Below the pieces are notes generated by a model. That model saw nothing but the letters and a program-made list of their open reading frames with translations, was not told the origin of the DNA and did not search any database. Of a stretch of 64,000 bases of DNA, positions 35,796-45,278 are shown piece by piece; within the stretch, counting starts at the first letter, position 1, and each line of letters opens with the position of its first letter. Source of the stretch: Terriglobales bacterium (lineage in GTDB: Bacteria > Acidobacteriota > Terriglobia > Bryobacterales > Bryobacteraceae); assembly GCA_027485675.1 (NCBI GenBank), contig JAIXQP010000015.1, forward strand, positions 1 through 64,000, given 5' to 3'. The position numbers and the translations under genes are program-made.

Positions 35796-36212
35796 ATGCA
35801 GCGCGCTGGACGCCTCGTCACCCGTTTGAAGATCAAGACCGCCTCGCTCAGTTCCGAGGAACTGGCCGCGGCCGCCTGGCCTTCCGCCGTAGGCAAACGC
35901 CTCGCCGGACGAACCGGGCCCGTCCGCCTGTTTGGCCACAAGCTGGTCGTCGAAGTGGAAGACAACACCTGGCAGCGCCAGCTCATGACCCTCACCCCGC
36001 AGATTCTGCCCAAGCTCCAAGCCATCCTCGGCCCCGAACTGGTCCAGCATCTGGAGTTCCGTGTCGGCGCCCCGCGGCGCGAACCCGCCCGGGCCGAAGT
36101 GGCCGACCCCCGCGCCGACGGCATCGAAGATCCCATATTTAAACTGCTGTACCTGACCTCGCGCGCCCGCAGCGAACGCGAACAGGAACGGCGCGAAAGG
36201 AAAAGCGCTTGA
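35796..36212 (+). CDS. DUF721 protein (DciA-like)
   Basis: A 138-residue protein of the DUF721 family, which includes the helicase loader DciA. The recognisable block is LAAAAWPSAVGKRLAGRTGPV followed by LVVEVEDNTWQRQL. The start at 35796 matches the family's usual N-terminus; an upstream in-frame ATG at 35733 would overlap the sulfite-oxidase gene end and is a weaker option. The stop overlaps the TTG start of gatC. A role as helicase loader here is inference. Confidence 0.75.
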   Translation: MQRAGRLVTRLKIKTASLSSEELAAAAWPSAVGKRLAGRTGPVRLFGHKLVVEVEDNTWQRQLMTLTPQILPKLQAILGPELVQHLEFRVGAPRREPARAEVADPRADGIEDPIFKLLYLTSRARSEREQERRERKSA

Positions 36213-36508
36213 AACTGACAGAGGAAAACGTCCGGTACGTCGCCGGCCTCGCCAATCTCACCCTCAGCGAGCAGGAGATCCACCAGTACGCCGAAGACCT
36301 GAGCGGCATTCTCACCCACATGGAGAAGCTCAACGAGCTCGACACCACCAACGTCGAACCCATGACCCAGGTCCTCTTCGCCGGTGAAGAAAACAGCTCC
36401 CTCCGCGAAGACATCGAACACACGCCGCTCCCGAACGAGGTCGCTCTCGCCAACGCCCCCGTCTCCGGCGCCGGCTACTTCAAAGTGCCCAAGGTGATCG
36501 AACGGTAG
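36209..36508 (+). CDS. gatC: Asp/Glu-tRNA amidotransferase subunit C
   Basis: A 99-residue GatC that stabilises GatA within the GatCAB complex, which amidates mischarged Glu-tRNA(Gln) or Asp-tRNA(Asn). The family sequence is clear (VRYVAGLANLTLSEQE and LREDI near the C-terminus). It starts with TTG at 36209, overlapping the previous stop (TTGA) and preceded by AAGGA. gatA follows after four bases. gatB is not in the window. Confidence 0.93.
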   Translation: MKLTEENVRYVAGLANLTLSEQEIHQYAEDLSGILTHMEKLNELDTTNVEPMTQVLFAGEENSSLREDIEHTPLPNEVALANAPVSGAGYFKVPKVIER

Positions 36509-36512
36509 GCCC

Positions 36513-37955
36513 ATGAACATAGCGAAACTCACCATTCCCGAGGTGCAGGACGGCCTGCGCCAAAAGCAGTTCTCGGCCGTCGAACTCACCACCGAAGCCC
36601 TCCGCTTCGCCCAGGCCGAAAACCCGAAGACCAACGCCTATCTCACCTTCAGTGACGAACGAGCCCTCGCCGCCGCCGCCCGCGTCGACGCCAAGCTCGC
36701 CGCCGGCGAACCCATCGGCGCCCTCGGCGGCGTTCCCATCGCTGTCAAGGACGTCATCGTCACCCAAGGCGTCAAAACCACCTGCGCCTCGAAGATTCTT
36801 TCGAACTACATCCCGCCCTACGACGCCACCGCCGTCGAACGCCTCGAAGCCGCCGGCGGCATCATCCTCGGCAAAGCCAACTGCGACGAGTTCGCCATGG
36901 GCTCGTCCAATGAGAACTCCGCCTTCGGCCCCGTTCGCAATCCCGTCGCGCTCGACCGGGTCCCCGGCGGCAGCTCCGGCGGCAGCGCCGCGGTTGTCGC
37001 CCAAGGCACCGCCGTCGTCTCCCTCGGCTCCGATACCGGCGGCTCCATCCGCCAGCCCGCCAGCTTCTGCGGCTGCGTCGGCGTCACCCCGACGTATGGC
37101 CGCGTCTCCCGGTATGGCCTGGTCGCCTTCGCCAGCTCCCTCGACCACATCGGCCCCTTCAGCCGCACCGTCGCTGACTCCGCCACGCTCCTCGGCGCCA
37201 GCGCCGGCCGCGACGAACGCGACGCCACCTCCGCCGCCCACCCGGTGCCGGACTACGCCGCCCTGCTCGGCGACTCCGTCCAAGGCCTCCGCATCGGCCT
37301 CCCCAAAGAGTACTTCGCCGGCCTCGCCCCCGAAACCGGCGACCGCATCCTGGCCGGCGTCGAAGTGCTGAAGCGGCTCGGCTGCCAGGTCTCCGAAGTC
37401 AGCCTCCCGCACACCGAATACGCCATCGCGACCTACTACATCATCTGCACCGCCGAGGTCTCGGCCAACCTCAGCCGCTTCGATGGCGCCCGCTACGGCG
37501 TCCGCTCGGCGAAAAGTGACACCCTGGCCGACATGTATAAGAACTCCCGCGGCGAAGGCTTCGGCACGGAAGTGAAGCGCCGCATCATGCTCGGCTCCTA
37601 CGTCCTCAGCCACGGCTACTACGACGCCTTCTACCTCAAGGCCCAGAAGGTCCGCAACCTGCTCACCCAGGATTTCACCAAGGCCTTTGAGCAAGTCGAC
37701 GCCCTCATCACCCCCGTTTCGCCCTTCCCCGCATTTAAGATCGGAGAAAAAGTAAATGACCCGATTCAAATGTATCTTTCCGACATCTATACCATTACGG
37801 GGGACCTTGCCGGAATCCCGTGCATGAGCGTCCCCTGCGGGACCACCGCCGAAGGTTTGCCGGTGGGCATGCAGATTTTGACCAAGCATTTCGCGGAAGA
37901 TGTCATGTTCCGTCTTGCGCACCAGTTCGAGAAAGCCGGCGGATTCACCGCCTAA
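36513..37955 (+). CDS. gatA: Asp/Glu-tRNA amidotransferase subunit A
   Basis: A 480-residue amidase-signature protein that releases ammonia from glutamine for tRNA transamidation. The Ser-cisSer-Lys triad is Lys79 (PIAVKDV), Ser154 (PGGSSGGSAA) and Ser178 (DTGGSIRQPA). The length is normal. It directly follows gatC, and sod follows 17 bases after it with its own AGGAGA Shine-Dalgarno. Confidence 0.97.
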   Translation: MNIAKLTIPEVQDGLRQKQFSAVELTTEALRFAQAENPKTNAYLTFSDERALAAAARVDAKLAAGEPIGALGGVPIAVKDVIVTQGVKTTCASKILSNYIPPYDATAVERLEAAGGIILGKANCDEFAMGSSNENSAFGPVRNPVALDRVPGGSSGGSAAVVAQGTAVVSLGSDTGGSIRQPASFCGCVGVTPTYGRVSRYGLVAFASSLDHIGPFSRTVADSATLLGASAGRDERDATSAAHPVPDYAALLGDSVQGLRIGLPKEYFAGLAPETGDRILAGVEVLKRLGCQVSEVSLPHTEYAIATYYIICTAEVSANLSRFDGARYGVRSAKSDTLADMYKNSRGEGFGTEVKRRIMLGSYVLSHGYYDAFYLKAQKVRNLLTQDFTKAFEQVDALITPVSPFPAFKIGEKVNDPIQMYLSDIYTITGDLAGIPCMSVPCGTTAEGLPVGMQILTKHFAEDVMFRLAHQFEKAGGFTA

Positions 37956-37972
37956 TTTGAGGAGACTACCAG

Positions 37973-38599
37973 ATGCCTTTTGTACTGCCTGAGTTGGGAT
38001 ACGCCAACGACGCACTCGAGCCCTACATTGACGCCGTGACGATGGACATCCATCGCACCCGCCACCACCAGACCTACGTCACCAACCTGAATAACGCCGT
38101 CGCCGCGAACGCCTCGCTCGAAGGCAAGAGCCTTGAAGAGCTGCTCGCCAACAATCTGGCCATCGTCCCCGACGCCGCCAAAGGCGCCGTCCGCAACCAC
38201 GGCGGCGGCCACGCCAACCACACCCTCTTCTGGGCCACCCTGGCTCCCAACGCCGGCGGCGCCCCCGTGGGCACCCTGGCCGCAGCCATCAACGCCAAGT
38301 TCGGCGACTTCGACGCCTTCAAGGCCGCCTTCAAGGCTGCCGCCGTCGGCCGCTTCGGCTCCGGCTGGGCCTGGCTCGTCAAGAACGCGGACGGCAGCGT
38401 GGAAGTCACCTCCAGCGCCAACCAGGACTCGCCCCTGATGGACGGCAAGACCCCCATCCTCGGCCTGGACGTTTGGGAACACGCCTACTATCTCAAGTAT
38501 CAGAACAAGCGCCCGGACTACATCGACGCCTATTGGAGCGTCGTGAACTGGAACGCCGCCGAAGGCCTCTTCACCGGCTCGCTCACCCTGTCGTTCTAA
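37973..38599 (+). CDS. Superoxide dismutase, Fe/Mn family
   Basis: A 208-residue enzyme with metal ligands His27, His83, Asp166 and His170 (DVWEH). The late Gln in SSANQDSP and Gly-rich GGGHANH point to the manganese type, although cambialistic use is possible. It lacks a signal and is probably cytosolic. It overlaps the DHOD-like gene 3' end by four bases, convergently. Confidence 0.95.
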   Translation: MPFVLPELGYANDALEPYIDAVTMDIHRTRHHQTYVTNLNNAVAANASLEGKSLEELLANNLAIVPDAAKGAVRNHGGGHANHTLFWATLAPNAGGAPVGTLAAAINAKFGDFDAFKAAFKAAAVGRFGSGWAWLVKNADGSVEVTSSANQDSPLMDGKTPILGLDVWEHAYYLKYQNKRPDYIDAYWSVVNWNAAEGLFTGSLTLSF

Positions 38600-39555
38600 C
38601 CGCCCGCGGGTCTGCCGCCGCCCGGTGGCAGACCCGCATGCAACGTCCGTGTATAGTTCAACCGTTCCCACGCATGGGCATCGGCCGTAAAGCCGAACCC
38701 CAACTTCCCCCGCACCCCTTCGCACGACACCATCTTCTTGCTGTCCAACCACCCCGACAGCTCCTCCCGCATAACCCCCACATAACCTGGCCCCCGCTCC
38801 AGCAGCACGGAAGCCAACTGCACCACGTGCGCCCCGCACAGGATCGCCTTTGCCGCGTCCCGCCCCGAATGCACCCCGCCCGAACACCCCAGCGACAACT
38901 TCGCAAACGGCGAGAGCAACGCCAGCGCATGCAGCCGTAACGGCAACTCCGCCGGCGTTGACGGCGCCACCCGCCGGTCCACCTGCAGCGTATCGAGCGA
39001 AATGTCCGGCTGGTAGAACCGGTTGAACACCGTCACGCCTCGCGCCCCCACCTCCTCCAAACGCCGCACAAACGCCGGCACCGACGAATAGAACGGCGAG
39101 ATCTTCACCGTCACCGGAACCTCCACCGCCGAAACCACCGCCGAAACCACATCCACCTGCCGGAACTCAAGCTCCGCCCCGGAGTGCTCCGGCGACGCCG
39201 CCACCTCGTACAAGTTCAACTCGAGCGCGCTCGCCCCCGCCGCCTCCAAGCTCCGCGCATACTTCGTCCATCCGCCCGGCGTCGTCCCGTTCAACGACGC
39301 CACCACCGGCACGGCCACCTGCTGCCGCAGCATTTCGATCTGCCGCAGATACGGATCCAGGCCGGCCCCCGACGGCCGCGGCGCCGCCAGCTCCTCCGTC
39401 AGGTCTTCTTCAAACAGCGAGTACAGCACCACGGCGCCCGCCCCCGCCGCCACCGCCGCGCCAATCGCCTCGGCATCGTGCGACAGCGGACTCGCCGCCA
39501 CCACCAACGGACTCTCCAATCGCATCCCCAGCCAGGAAGTAGTTAATTCTGCCAT
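38596..39555 (-). CDS. Dihydroorotate-dehydrogenase-like flavoprotein
   Basis: A 319-residue TIM-barrel protein of the DHOD-like group (FMN-binding), recognised from [36 protein letters not shown] and [17 protein letters not shown]. It resembles the set of DHOD-like proteins outside the pyrimidine operon, so orotate synthesis should not be assumed. It is monocistronic and cytosolic. The active-site base is not obvious by eye. Confidence 0.85.
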   Translation of the reverse strand: MAELTTSWLGMRLESPLVVAASPLSHDAEAIGAAVAAGAGAVVLYSLFEEDLTEELAAPRPSGAGLDPYLRQIEMLRQQVAVPVVASLNGTTPGGWTKYARSLEAAGASALELNLYEVAASPEHSGAELEFRQVDVVSAVVSAVEVPVTVKISPFYSSVPAFVRRLEEVGARGVTVFNRFYQPDISLDTLQVDRRVAPSTPAELPLRLHALALLSPFAKLSLGCSGGVHSGRDAAKAILCGAHVVQLASVLLERGPGYVGVMREELSGWLDSKKMVSCEGVRGKLGFGFTADAHAWERLNYTRTLHAGLPPGGGRPAGG

Positions 39556-39611
39556 GCCCCTAGCACACTCCTCTCTTCCGGCGGAGTCAAGCCGTTTAGT
39601 ACCCTCAAGAG

Positions 39612-40883
39612 ATGCGTCTGCCCGCCCTCCTGCTCACCTTCCCCCTCGCCCTCCTCGCGCAGGAGTCCGCCATCCTCGAAGCCGTCGGCCGGCAAACCGA
39701 GCCGGCCATCGCCCTCCTCGAAACCATGGTCAACCAGAACTCCGGCACGTTTAATCCCGCCGGGGTCCGCGCCATGGCCGAACTCACCCGCAAGGAGTTC
39801 GCCGCGCTTGGGTTCACGACGCGCCTCGTCGAAATGGACGCCGTCAACCGCGGCCCCCACCTCGTCGCCGAACGCAAAGGCAACGGTGGCAAGCCCATCC
39901 TGCTAATCGGCCACATCGATACGGTTTTCGAACCCGCCAGCCCGTTCCAAAAATTCGAGCGCAAGGACCGCAGCGCCGTCGGCCCCGGCACGGCGGACAT
40001 GAAGGGAGGCATCGTCGTCCTCCTCGCCGCCCTGCGCGGCCTGCAGGCCGCCGGGCAGTTGGACGGCCTGCCGCTCACCGTCATGCTCACCGGCGATGAG
40101 GAAGAGCCCGGCCGGCGTCCCGATATGCCCAACCACTCGCGCCTCGAAATGGTCCGCCTCGCCAAGGAGTCGCGCGCGGCGTTGAGCTTTGAAGGCGGCA
40201 TCAAGGGATTGGGCTTCGACTACGCCACCACGGCCCGCCGCGGCTATCTCGGCTGGGAGCTCCGTTCGACGGGCAAAGTGGGGCACTCCGGCCAGGTCTT
40301 CACGGAGCGTGCCGGCTACGGCGCCATTTACGAAATCAGCCGCGTCATCTCGACGTTCGAACAGACCCTCAAAGAGCCCAACATGACCTTTAACGTCGGC
40401 CTGCTCCTTGGCGGCGGCGAGTTAAAGGCGGATGCCGACGGCAAGTCGACGGCAGACGGCAAGCCCAACATCATCGCCGGCCAGGCCCTGGCCCGCGGCG
40501 AAGTCCGTGCCCTCGAACCGGCGCAGGTGAGCCGCATGAAGGACAAGATGTACGCCATCGTCGCCAAGAGCCTTCCCGGCACGAAGTCGGAGATCACCTT
40601 TGTGGAAGGCGCTCCGCCCATGCCGCCCACCCCTGGTAACCGCCGCCTGCTGAAGGTCCTCGACGAAGCCAGCCGCGCCGCCGGCCTCGGCCCCATCGAG
40701 GAGCTCGACCCCATGCAACGCGGAGCCGGCGACATCTCGTATATCGCCGCCTACGTCGACTGCCTCGACGGCCTCGGCGTCGTCGGCGCGGGTACGCATG
40801 CGGTGGGCGAGTCAGTTGAGCTCGACAGCATCGCCAAGCAAGCCAAACGCGCCGCGCTGCTCATTTGGCGGCTTGGGCGATAG
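39612..40883 (+). CDS. Exported M20-family metallopeptidase (glutamate-carboxypeptidase-like)
   Basis: A 423-residue secreted zinc peptidase. The signal is LPALLLTFPLALLAQ. Metal-ligand blocks are LIGHIDTVF (His), GPGTADMKGG (bridging Asp), TGDEEEPG (Glu) and the late GAGTHAVGE (His). The dimerisation domain lies between about residues 205 and 315. Closest by pattern to carboxypeptidase G2-type enzymes that remove C-terminal Glu from peptides or folates; substrate is inferred only. Confidence 0.87.
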   Translation: MRLPALLLTFPLALLAQESAILEAVGRQTEPAIALLETMVNQNSGTFNPAGVRAMAELTRKEFAALGFTTRLVEMDAVNRGPHLVAERKGNGGKPILLIGHIDTVFEPASPFQKFERKDRSAVGPGTADMKGGIVVLLAALRGLQAAGQLDGLPLTVMLTGDEEEPGRRPDMPNHSRLEMVRLAKESRAALSFEGGIKGLGFDYATTARRGYLGWELRSTGKVGHSGQVFTERAGYGAIYEISRVISTFEQTLKEPNMTFNVGLLLGGGELKADADGKSTADGKPNIIAGQALARGEVRALEPAQVSRMKDKMYAIVAKSLPGTKSEITFVEGAPPMPPTPGNRRLLKVLDEASRAAGLGPIEELDPMQRGAGDISYIAAYVDCLDGLGVVGAGTHAVGESVELDSIAKQAKRAALLIWRLGR

Positions 40884-41002
40884 GGTTGGAGCGACAGGCC
40901 TGGCCCGTCGTCCGGGAAGACCAGCTTTCTGTAGCCGTCGTTCGTTCCGGGCAGCCTACGTTTTCGCGCCGCGCTGAGTCATCGTGCGTCGGACTTTCGG
41001 GC

Positions 41003-41185
41003 TCAGGAGAAAAACTTCCTCACCTTGTAGTTAGCGACTTGTATTGCCAAATCGCGTGGAGATACACCACTGCCATTCCGGAGATCTGGATCCGCTCCGA
41101 AAAATACTGCCGACGACCATCCTTTCAATCGAGTTGCGTGTTGCCCCGCCCGGATTAAAATACCGCCGAGGAAGCCCGTTGACAC
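41003..41185 (-). pseudogene. Ankyrin-repeat-like gene fragment
   Basis: A 60-codon frame whose second half reads like one ankyrin repeat (GADPDLRNGSGVSPRDLAIQV, then VRKFF). The first half has no recognisable ankyrin pattern, and no intact gene extends it. Probably a remnant of a longer gene. The flanking DNA (40884-41391) holds no other supported gene. Confidence 0.3.
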
Positions 41186-41391
41186 AAGACGACAACAACA
41201 TTCCCCACCTGGGCAGCCATCACGGAGCGCACTGGTCGGCCGGTAGATCTAAAGCCGTTGCTCGCGCCATCGGCCAGAGCAGAACGGGCCGTTTTCTGTG
41301 GCCAAGAACGCTGAGATCTCTCGCAGCCATCGAATCCTGTCATCGAAGCAGTCCAGCACCCCCGCTCGCGGCGCTACCATAGAGGAGAGAT

Positions 41392-41592
41392 ATGAGTCGT
41401 GTAGAGCAACTCGAACAACGAATCACCGAATTGAACGCCGCCGAATTGAAGGAACTGCGACAGTGGTTTGATCGGTATGAGGCAGATCTTTGGGACCGCG
41501 AGATCGAGAAAGATTCGAAGAGCGGCAAGCTGCGGCGACTGATCGACCAAGCCATCTCGGATGATCGTGCTGGCCACTCGACGGAGTTGTGA
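41392..41592 (+). CDS. Putative antitoxin of a type II TA pair
   Basis: A 66-residue, strongly charged helical protein with no recognisable named domain (VEQLEQRITELNAAELKELR). It is preceded by GGAGAG, and its stop overlaps the toxin GTG by four bases, which is typical for TA operons. Size, charge and position make it the likely antitoxin for the RelE/ParE-like partner. Confidence 0.8.
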   Translation: MSRVEQLEQRITELNAAELKELRQWFDRYEADLWDREIEKDSKSGKLRRLIDQAISDDRAGHSTEL

Positions 41593-41843
41593 CGCATCGG
41601 GCGTCGCCGGATTTCTGGATTTGTTACCGCAATCTGCCTGCGGAGTATCAGCGGATGGCGGACAGGGCCTTCGAACTCCTCAAGCAAAACCCCCGGCACC
41701 CTTCCCTGCAATTCAAGAAGCTCCATGAGGTTTGGTCTGTGCGGGTCGGCTTGCGCCACCGGGCGCTTGCGGTCGAGACTGCGGATGGATTTCTGTGGAT
41801 TTGGATAGGAACACACGCCGAGTACGACCGCATCGCCGGATAA
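41589..41843 (+). CDS. RelE/ParE-family toxin
   Basis: An 84-residue protein of the RelE/ParE superfamily, matching the subtype common in cyanobacteria and soil bacteria: FWICYRNLP, NPRHPSLQFKKLHEVWSVRVG, RALAV and WIGTHAEYDRI. The start is GTG at 41589, overlapping the antitoxin stop (GTGA). Both genes look intact. Whether it cleaves mRNA or blocks gyrase cannot be told from sequence. Confidence 0.88.
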   Translation: MTHRASPDFWICYRNLPAEYQRMADRAFELLKQNPRHPSLQFKKLHEVWSVRVGLRHRALAVETADGFLWIWIGTHAEYDRIAG

Positions 41844-41888
41844 CAGCAAGCCTCAGCCTGATTCGGCTCCAGAACGCTGACTTTTGGC

Positions 41889-41933
41889 TCAAGCATCAAG
41901 AATGTGGCCGACGCGATCCTCGTCGCGGGGCAC
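41889..41933 (-). pseudogene. HepT-like toxin remnant (N-terminal fragment)
   Basis: Starting at a GTG at 41933, the minus strand reads (M)PRDEDRVGHILDA and then hits a stop, with a second stop a dozen codons on. The start resembles the N-terminus of HepT proteins. It immediately follows and overlaps the MNT-like pseudogene, as in intact MNT/HepT operons. Very short, so the assignment rests mainly on this context. Confidence 0.45.
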
Positions 41934-42149
41934 AATTGATCTTGGCTTCCGGGATGATGCGATCCCGCCACTGCGGCTTGATCCACTTCTTGCTCGCGAG
42001 TTCCACGCGGCGCCCAAAAACATTCGCCAGTTCATTCTCCAGCGAAAAACAATCAAGCCCGGGATGACGGTCAACTCGCGAACACCATCGCGTTCGCAGA
42101 TAGCGGCGATTTCGGATTCCGCAATCTCGAGACCGGACTCTAGGATCAT
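41896..42149 (-). pseudogene. MNT-domain nucleotidyltransferase pseudogene (antitoxin type)
   Basis: The first 29 codons from the ATG at 42149 read like the start of an MNT nucleotidyltransferase (EIAAICERDGVRELTV). The frame then shifts at about 42063, after which the other frame reads the family's C-terminal half (PGLDCFSLENELANVFGRRV, later PQWRDRIIPEAK). The stretch that should hold GSxARG and the catalytic DxD, about 26 residues, is missing. One out-of-frame deletion explains both the shift and the loss. Confidence 0.7.
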
Positions 42150-42452
42150 GGCGACTCCCTCACCTCATTCTGGTCCCAAGTCGCCGTTCAAGCACCATCG
42201 AAATATTTTCCCCCAATAACCACGGCCCTCCCGCGTCACCCCTCCCCGGAATCCGCTTGCCCGTCTGCCATCCTGGAGACGTCCGGGAGGACCTATGCCT
42301 GCAATACAGAAAACAAACATGACTCAATTCCGAACCGGCTGTGGCCCCGCAAAAACTTGCGGATGGTCCCAGGAAGTTGTTCAAAGGAAACCACTTCCGC
42401 GTTGGGTTCTTCCGTTTTCCGTACCCCATTGGGTTCACCCAACCCCAAAAGC
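42150..42452. other. Intergenic DNA, nothing recognised
   Basis: About 300 bases between the MNT-like remnant and the ppdK terminator. Only short open frames without family resemblance were seen, and no tRNA-like or array-like structure. Confidence 0.6.
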
Positions 42453-42487
42453 GCAAAAACGGCCGCCAGCTTGCGCCAGCGGCCGTT
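42453..42487 (-). terminator. Intrinsic terminator of ppdK
   Basis: On the minus strand a hairpin with an 8-bp perfect lower stem (ACGGCCGC/GCGGCCGT), continued by two G-T and two G-C pairs to a GCAA tetraloop, spans 42459-42486. It is followed by TTTT on the minus strand. It lies about 24 bases after the ppdK stop. Confidence 0.8.
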
Positions 42488-42509
42488 CCTTGCCCTACTC
42501 GTCTACTGC

Positions 42510-45251
42510 TTACTTCGTGCGGCTGGATTCGGCGCTGTTGCCGCCCTTGCTCGCAATCACGGCCTGCGCCGCCGCCAACCGGGCAATCGGCACCCGGTAC
42601 GGCGAACACGAAACATAGTTCATGCCCACCTTCACGCAGAACTCGACCGAACTCGGCTCGCCGCCGTGCTCGCCGCAAATGCCGACTTCGAGGTCCGGAC
42701 GGGTCTTCCGGCCCGCCTTCACCGCCAAGTCGATCAGCTTGCCGACGCCCGTCTGATCGAGCACGCCGAACGGATCCGCCGCGAAAATCTTCAGGTCCTC
42801 ATAATGCTTCGAGAACTTCGTATAGTCGTCGCGGGAAAGACCCATCGTCGTCTGCGTCAGGTCGTTGGTGCCGAAGCTAAAGAACTCAGCCTCTTTGGCC
42901 ACCTCATCGGCCGTCAGCGCCGCACGCGGAATCTCAATCATCGTGCCGATCATGTAATGCTGATCCGGCACGCCGGCCTTCTCAAACACTTCCTTGGCAA
43001 TGCGCGTGGCAATCGCCTTCTGGTGCTCAAGCTCCTTCACGGAACCGATCAGCGGAATCATCACTTCCGGCACAACCTTGATGCCCTTCTTGGCGACCTT
43101 CGCGGCCGCTTCGAAAATGGCGCGCACCTGCATCTCGGTGATCTCCGGATAGGTGATCCCCAGGCGGCAGCCGCGGTGGCCGAGCATCGGGTTGAATTCG
43201 TGCAGCTCTTCGACGCGCTCGAGCAGCTCCGGCAGCTTCTTCTTCAGCTCCGGCACCGGAATGCCGTAGGCCTTCGACATCTCCTTCTTCGCCTTCGCAT
43301 CCGCATAAGGCAGCTTGGCGAGGTCCACCATCAGGTGTTCGCGCTTCGGCAGGAACTCGTGCAGTGGCGGGTCCAGCGTCCGGATGACCACCGGGAAGCC
43401 GTTCATCGCCTTGAACAGACCCTCGAAGTCGCTGCGCTGCATCGGCAACAGCTTCTTCAAAGCCACTTTCCGCGACTTCTCGTCACGGGCCAGAATCATC
43501 TCCTGCACGATCGGCAGACGCTCTTCAGCGAAGAACATATGCTCGGTACGGCACAGGCCGATGCCTTCGGCGCCGAACGCCCGGGCCACTTTCGCGTCCC
43601 GCGGAATGTCGGCATTCGCCCGCACACCAAAGTTGCCGCGGAACTCGTCCACCCAGCCCATGAACTTGCCGAACTCGCCCGAATTCGGGTCGGGTTCGTT
43701 GGTCTTGGCCTGGCCCGCGTACACCTTGCCCGTCGTGCCGTCGATCGAAATCCAGTCGCCCGCCTTCAGCGCAACCGACTTGCCGCCCGACTTCACGACC
43801 GCCGTGCCCTTGTGTTCGTCGATGACCAGGTCACCGGCGCCCACAATACAAGGCCGGCCCATGCCACGGGCCACGACGGCCGCGTGCGAGCTCTTGCCGC
43901 CGATCGCGGTCAGAATGCCCTTCGCCGCGTCCATGCCGGCGATGTCGTTCGGGGTGGTCTCTTTCCGGACCAGGATCACCGGCGACTTCTTGGCCGCTTC
44001 CACAGCCGCTTCGGCCGAGAACGCAATCCGGCCCACGGCCGCGCCGGGGCTCGCCGCGATACCGGTCGTCAGCACGGGCAGCGTCTTCAGCGTCGCTGCG
44101 TCGAACACCGGGTGCAGCAACTGGTCTAGCTGGTTCGGAGCGACGCGGAGAACCGCCTCTTCCTTCGAAATCAGACCCTCTTCGCACATTTCAACCGCCA
44201 GCTTCACAGCGGCCGGGCCGGTGCGCTTGCCGTTGCGGGTCTGCAGCATGTACAGCTTGCCTTCTTCGATGGTGAACTCGAAGTCCTGCATGTCGCGGTA
44301 CTGCTGTTCCAGCTTCTGCGTGGTTTCAAACAGCTGCTTATACACAGCCGGCATCACATGCTCAAGCTCAGCGATCGGCGACGGGGTACGGATACCCGCG
44401 ACGACGTCTTCGCCCTGCGCGTTGATCAAGAACTCACCGTAGAACACCTTGTCGCCGTTGCCGGGGTCGCGCGTAAAGCCGACGCCGGTGCCGGAGGTTT
44501 CGCCCAGGTTGCCGAACACCATCGCCTGCACGTTGGCCGCGGTGCCGATCGAATCCGGGATCTTCTCCATCTTGCGGTAGTAGATGGCCTTCTCGTTCCA
44601 CCAGCTCCGGAACACGGCGTCGCGCGACATCTTCAACTGCACGATCGGATCCTGCGGGAACGCCTTGCCGGTCTCTTTCTGCACCAGCTTCTTGTATTCG
44701 GCCACCACCAGCTTCAGGTCTTCCGCGTTCAGGTCGGTGTCGAGCTTCGCCTTCCGCTTCGCCTTCTGCGCGTCGAAGATATGGTTGAACTTCTCCATAT
44801 GGATCTCGAGCGCGACTTCGCCGAACATCTGGATGAAGCGGCGATAGCAGTCATAGGCGAACCGCTCGTTGCCGGTCTTGGCCGCGATGCCCACCACGGA
44901 CTGGTCGTTCATGCCGAGGTTCAGAATGGTGTTCATCATGCCCGGCATCGAGAACTTGGCGCCAGACCGGACGCTGAGCAACAGCGGATCCTTCGCATCG
45001 CCGAGCTTCTTGCCGGTCTCTTTCTCGAGACGGGTCAGCGCGGAGGCCATCTGGTCTTCGATCTCTTGCGGAACGGTGTTCTTGTTCTCGAAGTAGATGT
45101 TGCAGACTTCGGTCGAAATGGTGAACCCCGGAGGGCACGGAATCTCGGCCTTGCACATCTCGGCAAGCCCGGCGCCCTTGCCGCCGAGGATGTCTTTCAT
45201 CTTGCCATCGCCGTCGGTTTTCGTACCGAAGCTATAGACGTATTTCTTCAT
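42510..45251 (-). CDS. ppdK: Pyruvate, phosphate dikinase
   Basis: A 913-residue enzyme interconverting pyruvate, ATP and Pi with PEP, AMP and PPi. The N-terminal nucleotide domain starts with YVYSFGTKT and GGKGAGLAEM. The swinging His is His456 in GGKSSHAAVVARGMG, and the C-terminal PEP domain has GICGEHGGEPSSV. The residues before His456 are Ser454-Ser455; the usual pair is Thr-Ser, with the Thr serving as regulatory site in plants. The Shine-Dalgarno AGGAGA is at good spacing. It follows glyS after 27 bases. Confidence 0.96.
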   Translation of the reverse strand: MKKYVYSFGTKTDGDGKMKDILGGKGAGLAEMCKAEIPCPPGFTISTEVCNIYFENKNTVPQEIEDQMASALTRLEKETGKKLGDAKDPLLLSVRSGAKFSMPGMMNTILNLGMNDQSVVGIAAKTGNERFAYDCYRRFIQMFGEVALEIHMEKFNHIFDAQKAKRKAKLDTDLNAEDLKLVVAEYKKLVQKETGKAFPQDPIVQLKMSRDAVFRSWWNEKAIYYRKMEKIPDSIGTAANVQAMVFGNLGETSGTGVGFTRDPGNGDKVFYGEFLINAQGEDVVAGIRTPSPIAELEHVMPAVYKQLFETTQKLEQQYRDMQDFEFTIEEGKLYMLQTRNGKRTGPAAVKLAVEMCEEGLISKEEAVLRVAPNQLDQLLHPVFDAATLKTLPVLTTGIAASPGAAVGRIAFSAEAAVEAAKKSPVILVRKETTPNDIAGMDAAKGILTAIGGKSSHAAVVARGMGRPCIVGAGDLVIDEHKGTAVVKSGGKSVALKAGDWISIDGTTGKVYAGQAKTNEPDPNSGEFGKFMGWVDEFRGNFGVRANADIPRDAKVARAFGAEGIGLCRTEHMFFAEERLPIVQEMILARDEKSRKVALKKLLPMQRSDFEGLFKAMNGFPVVIRTLDPPLHEFLPKREHLMVDLAKLPYADAKAKKEMSKAYGIPVPELKKKLPELLERVEELHEFNPMLGHRGCRLGITYPEITEMQVRAIFEAAAKVAKKGIKVVPEVMIPLIGSVKELEHQKAIATRIAKEVFEKAGVPDQHYMIGTMIEIPRAALTADEVAKEAEFFSFGTNDLTQTTMGLSRDDYTKFSKHYEDLKIFAADPFGVLDQTGVGKLIDLAVKAGRKTRPDLEVGICGEHGGEPSSVEFCVKVGMNYVSCSPYRVPIARLAAAQAVIASKGGNSAESSRTK

Positions 45252-45278
45252 CCAATATCTCCTGACTGAGAGCTAAAA

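Noticed and set aside
40884-42452. tRNA genes or a CRISPR array in the accessory patch
   Set aside because: No tRNA-like T-arm or cloverleaf and no regularly spaced repeats were seen.
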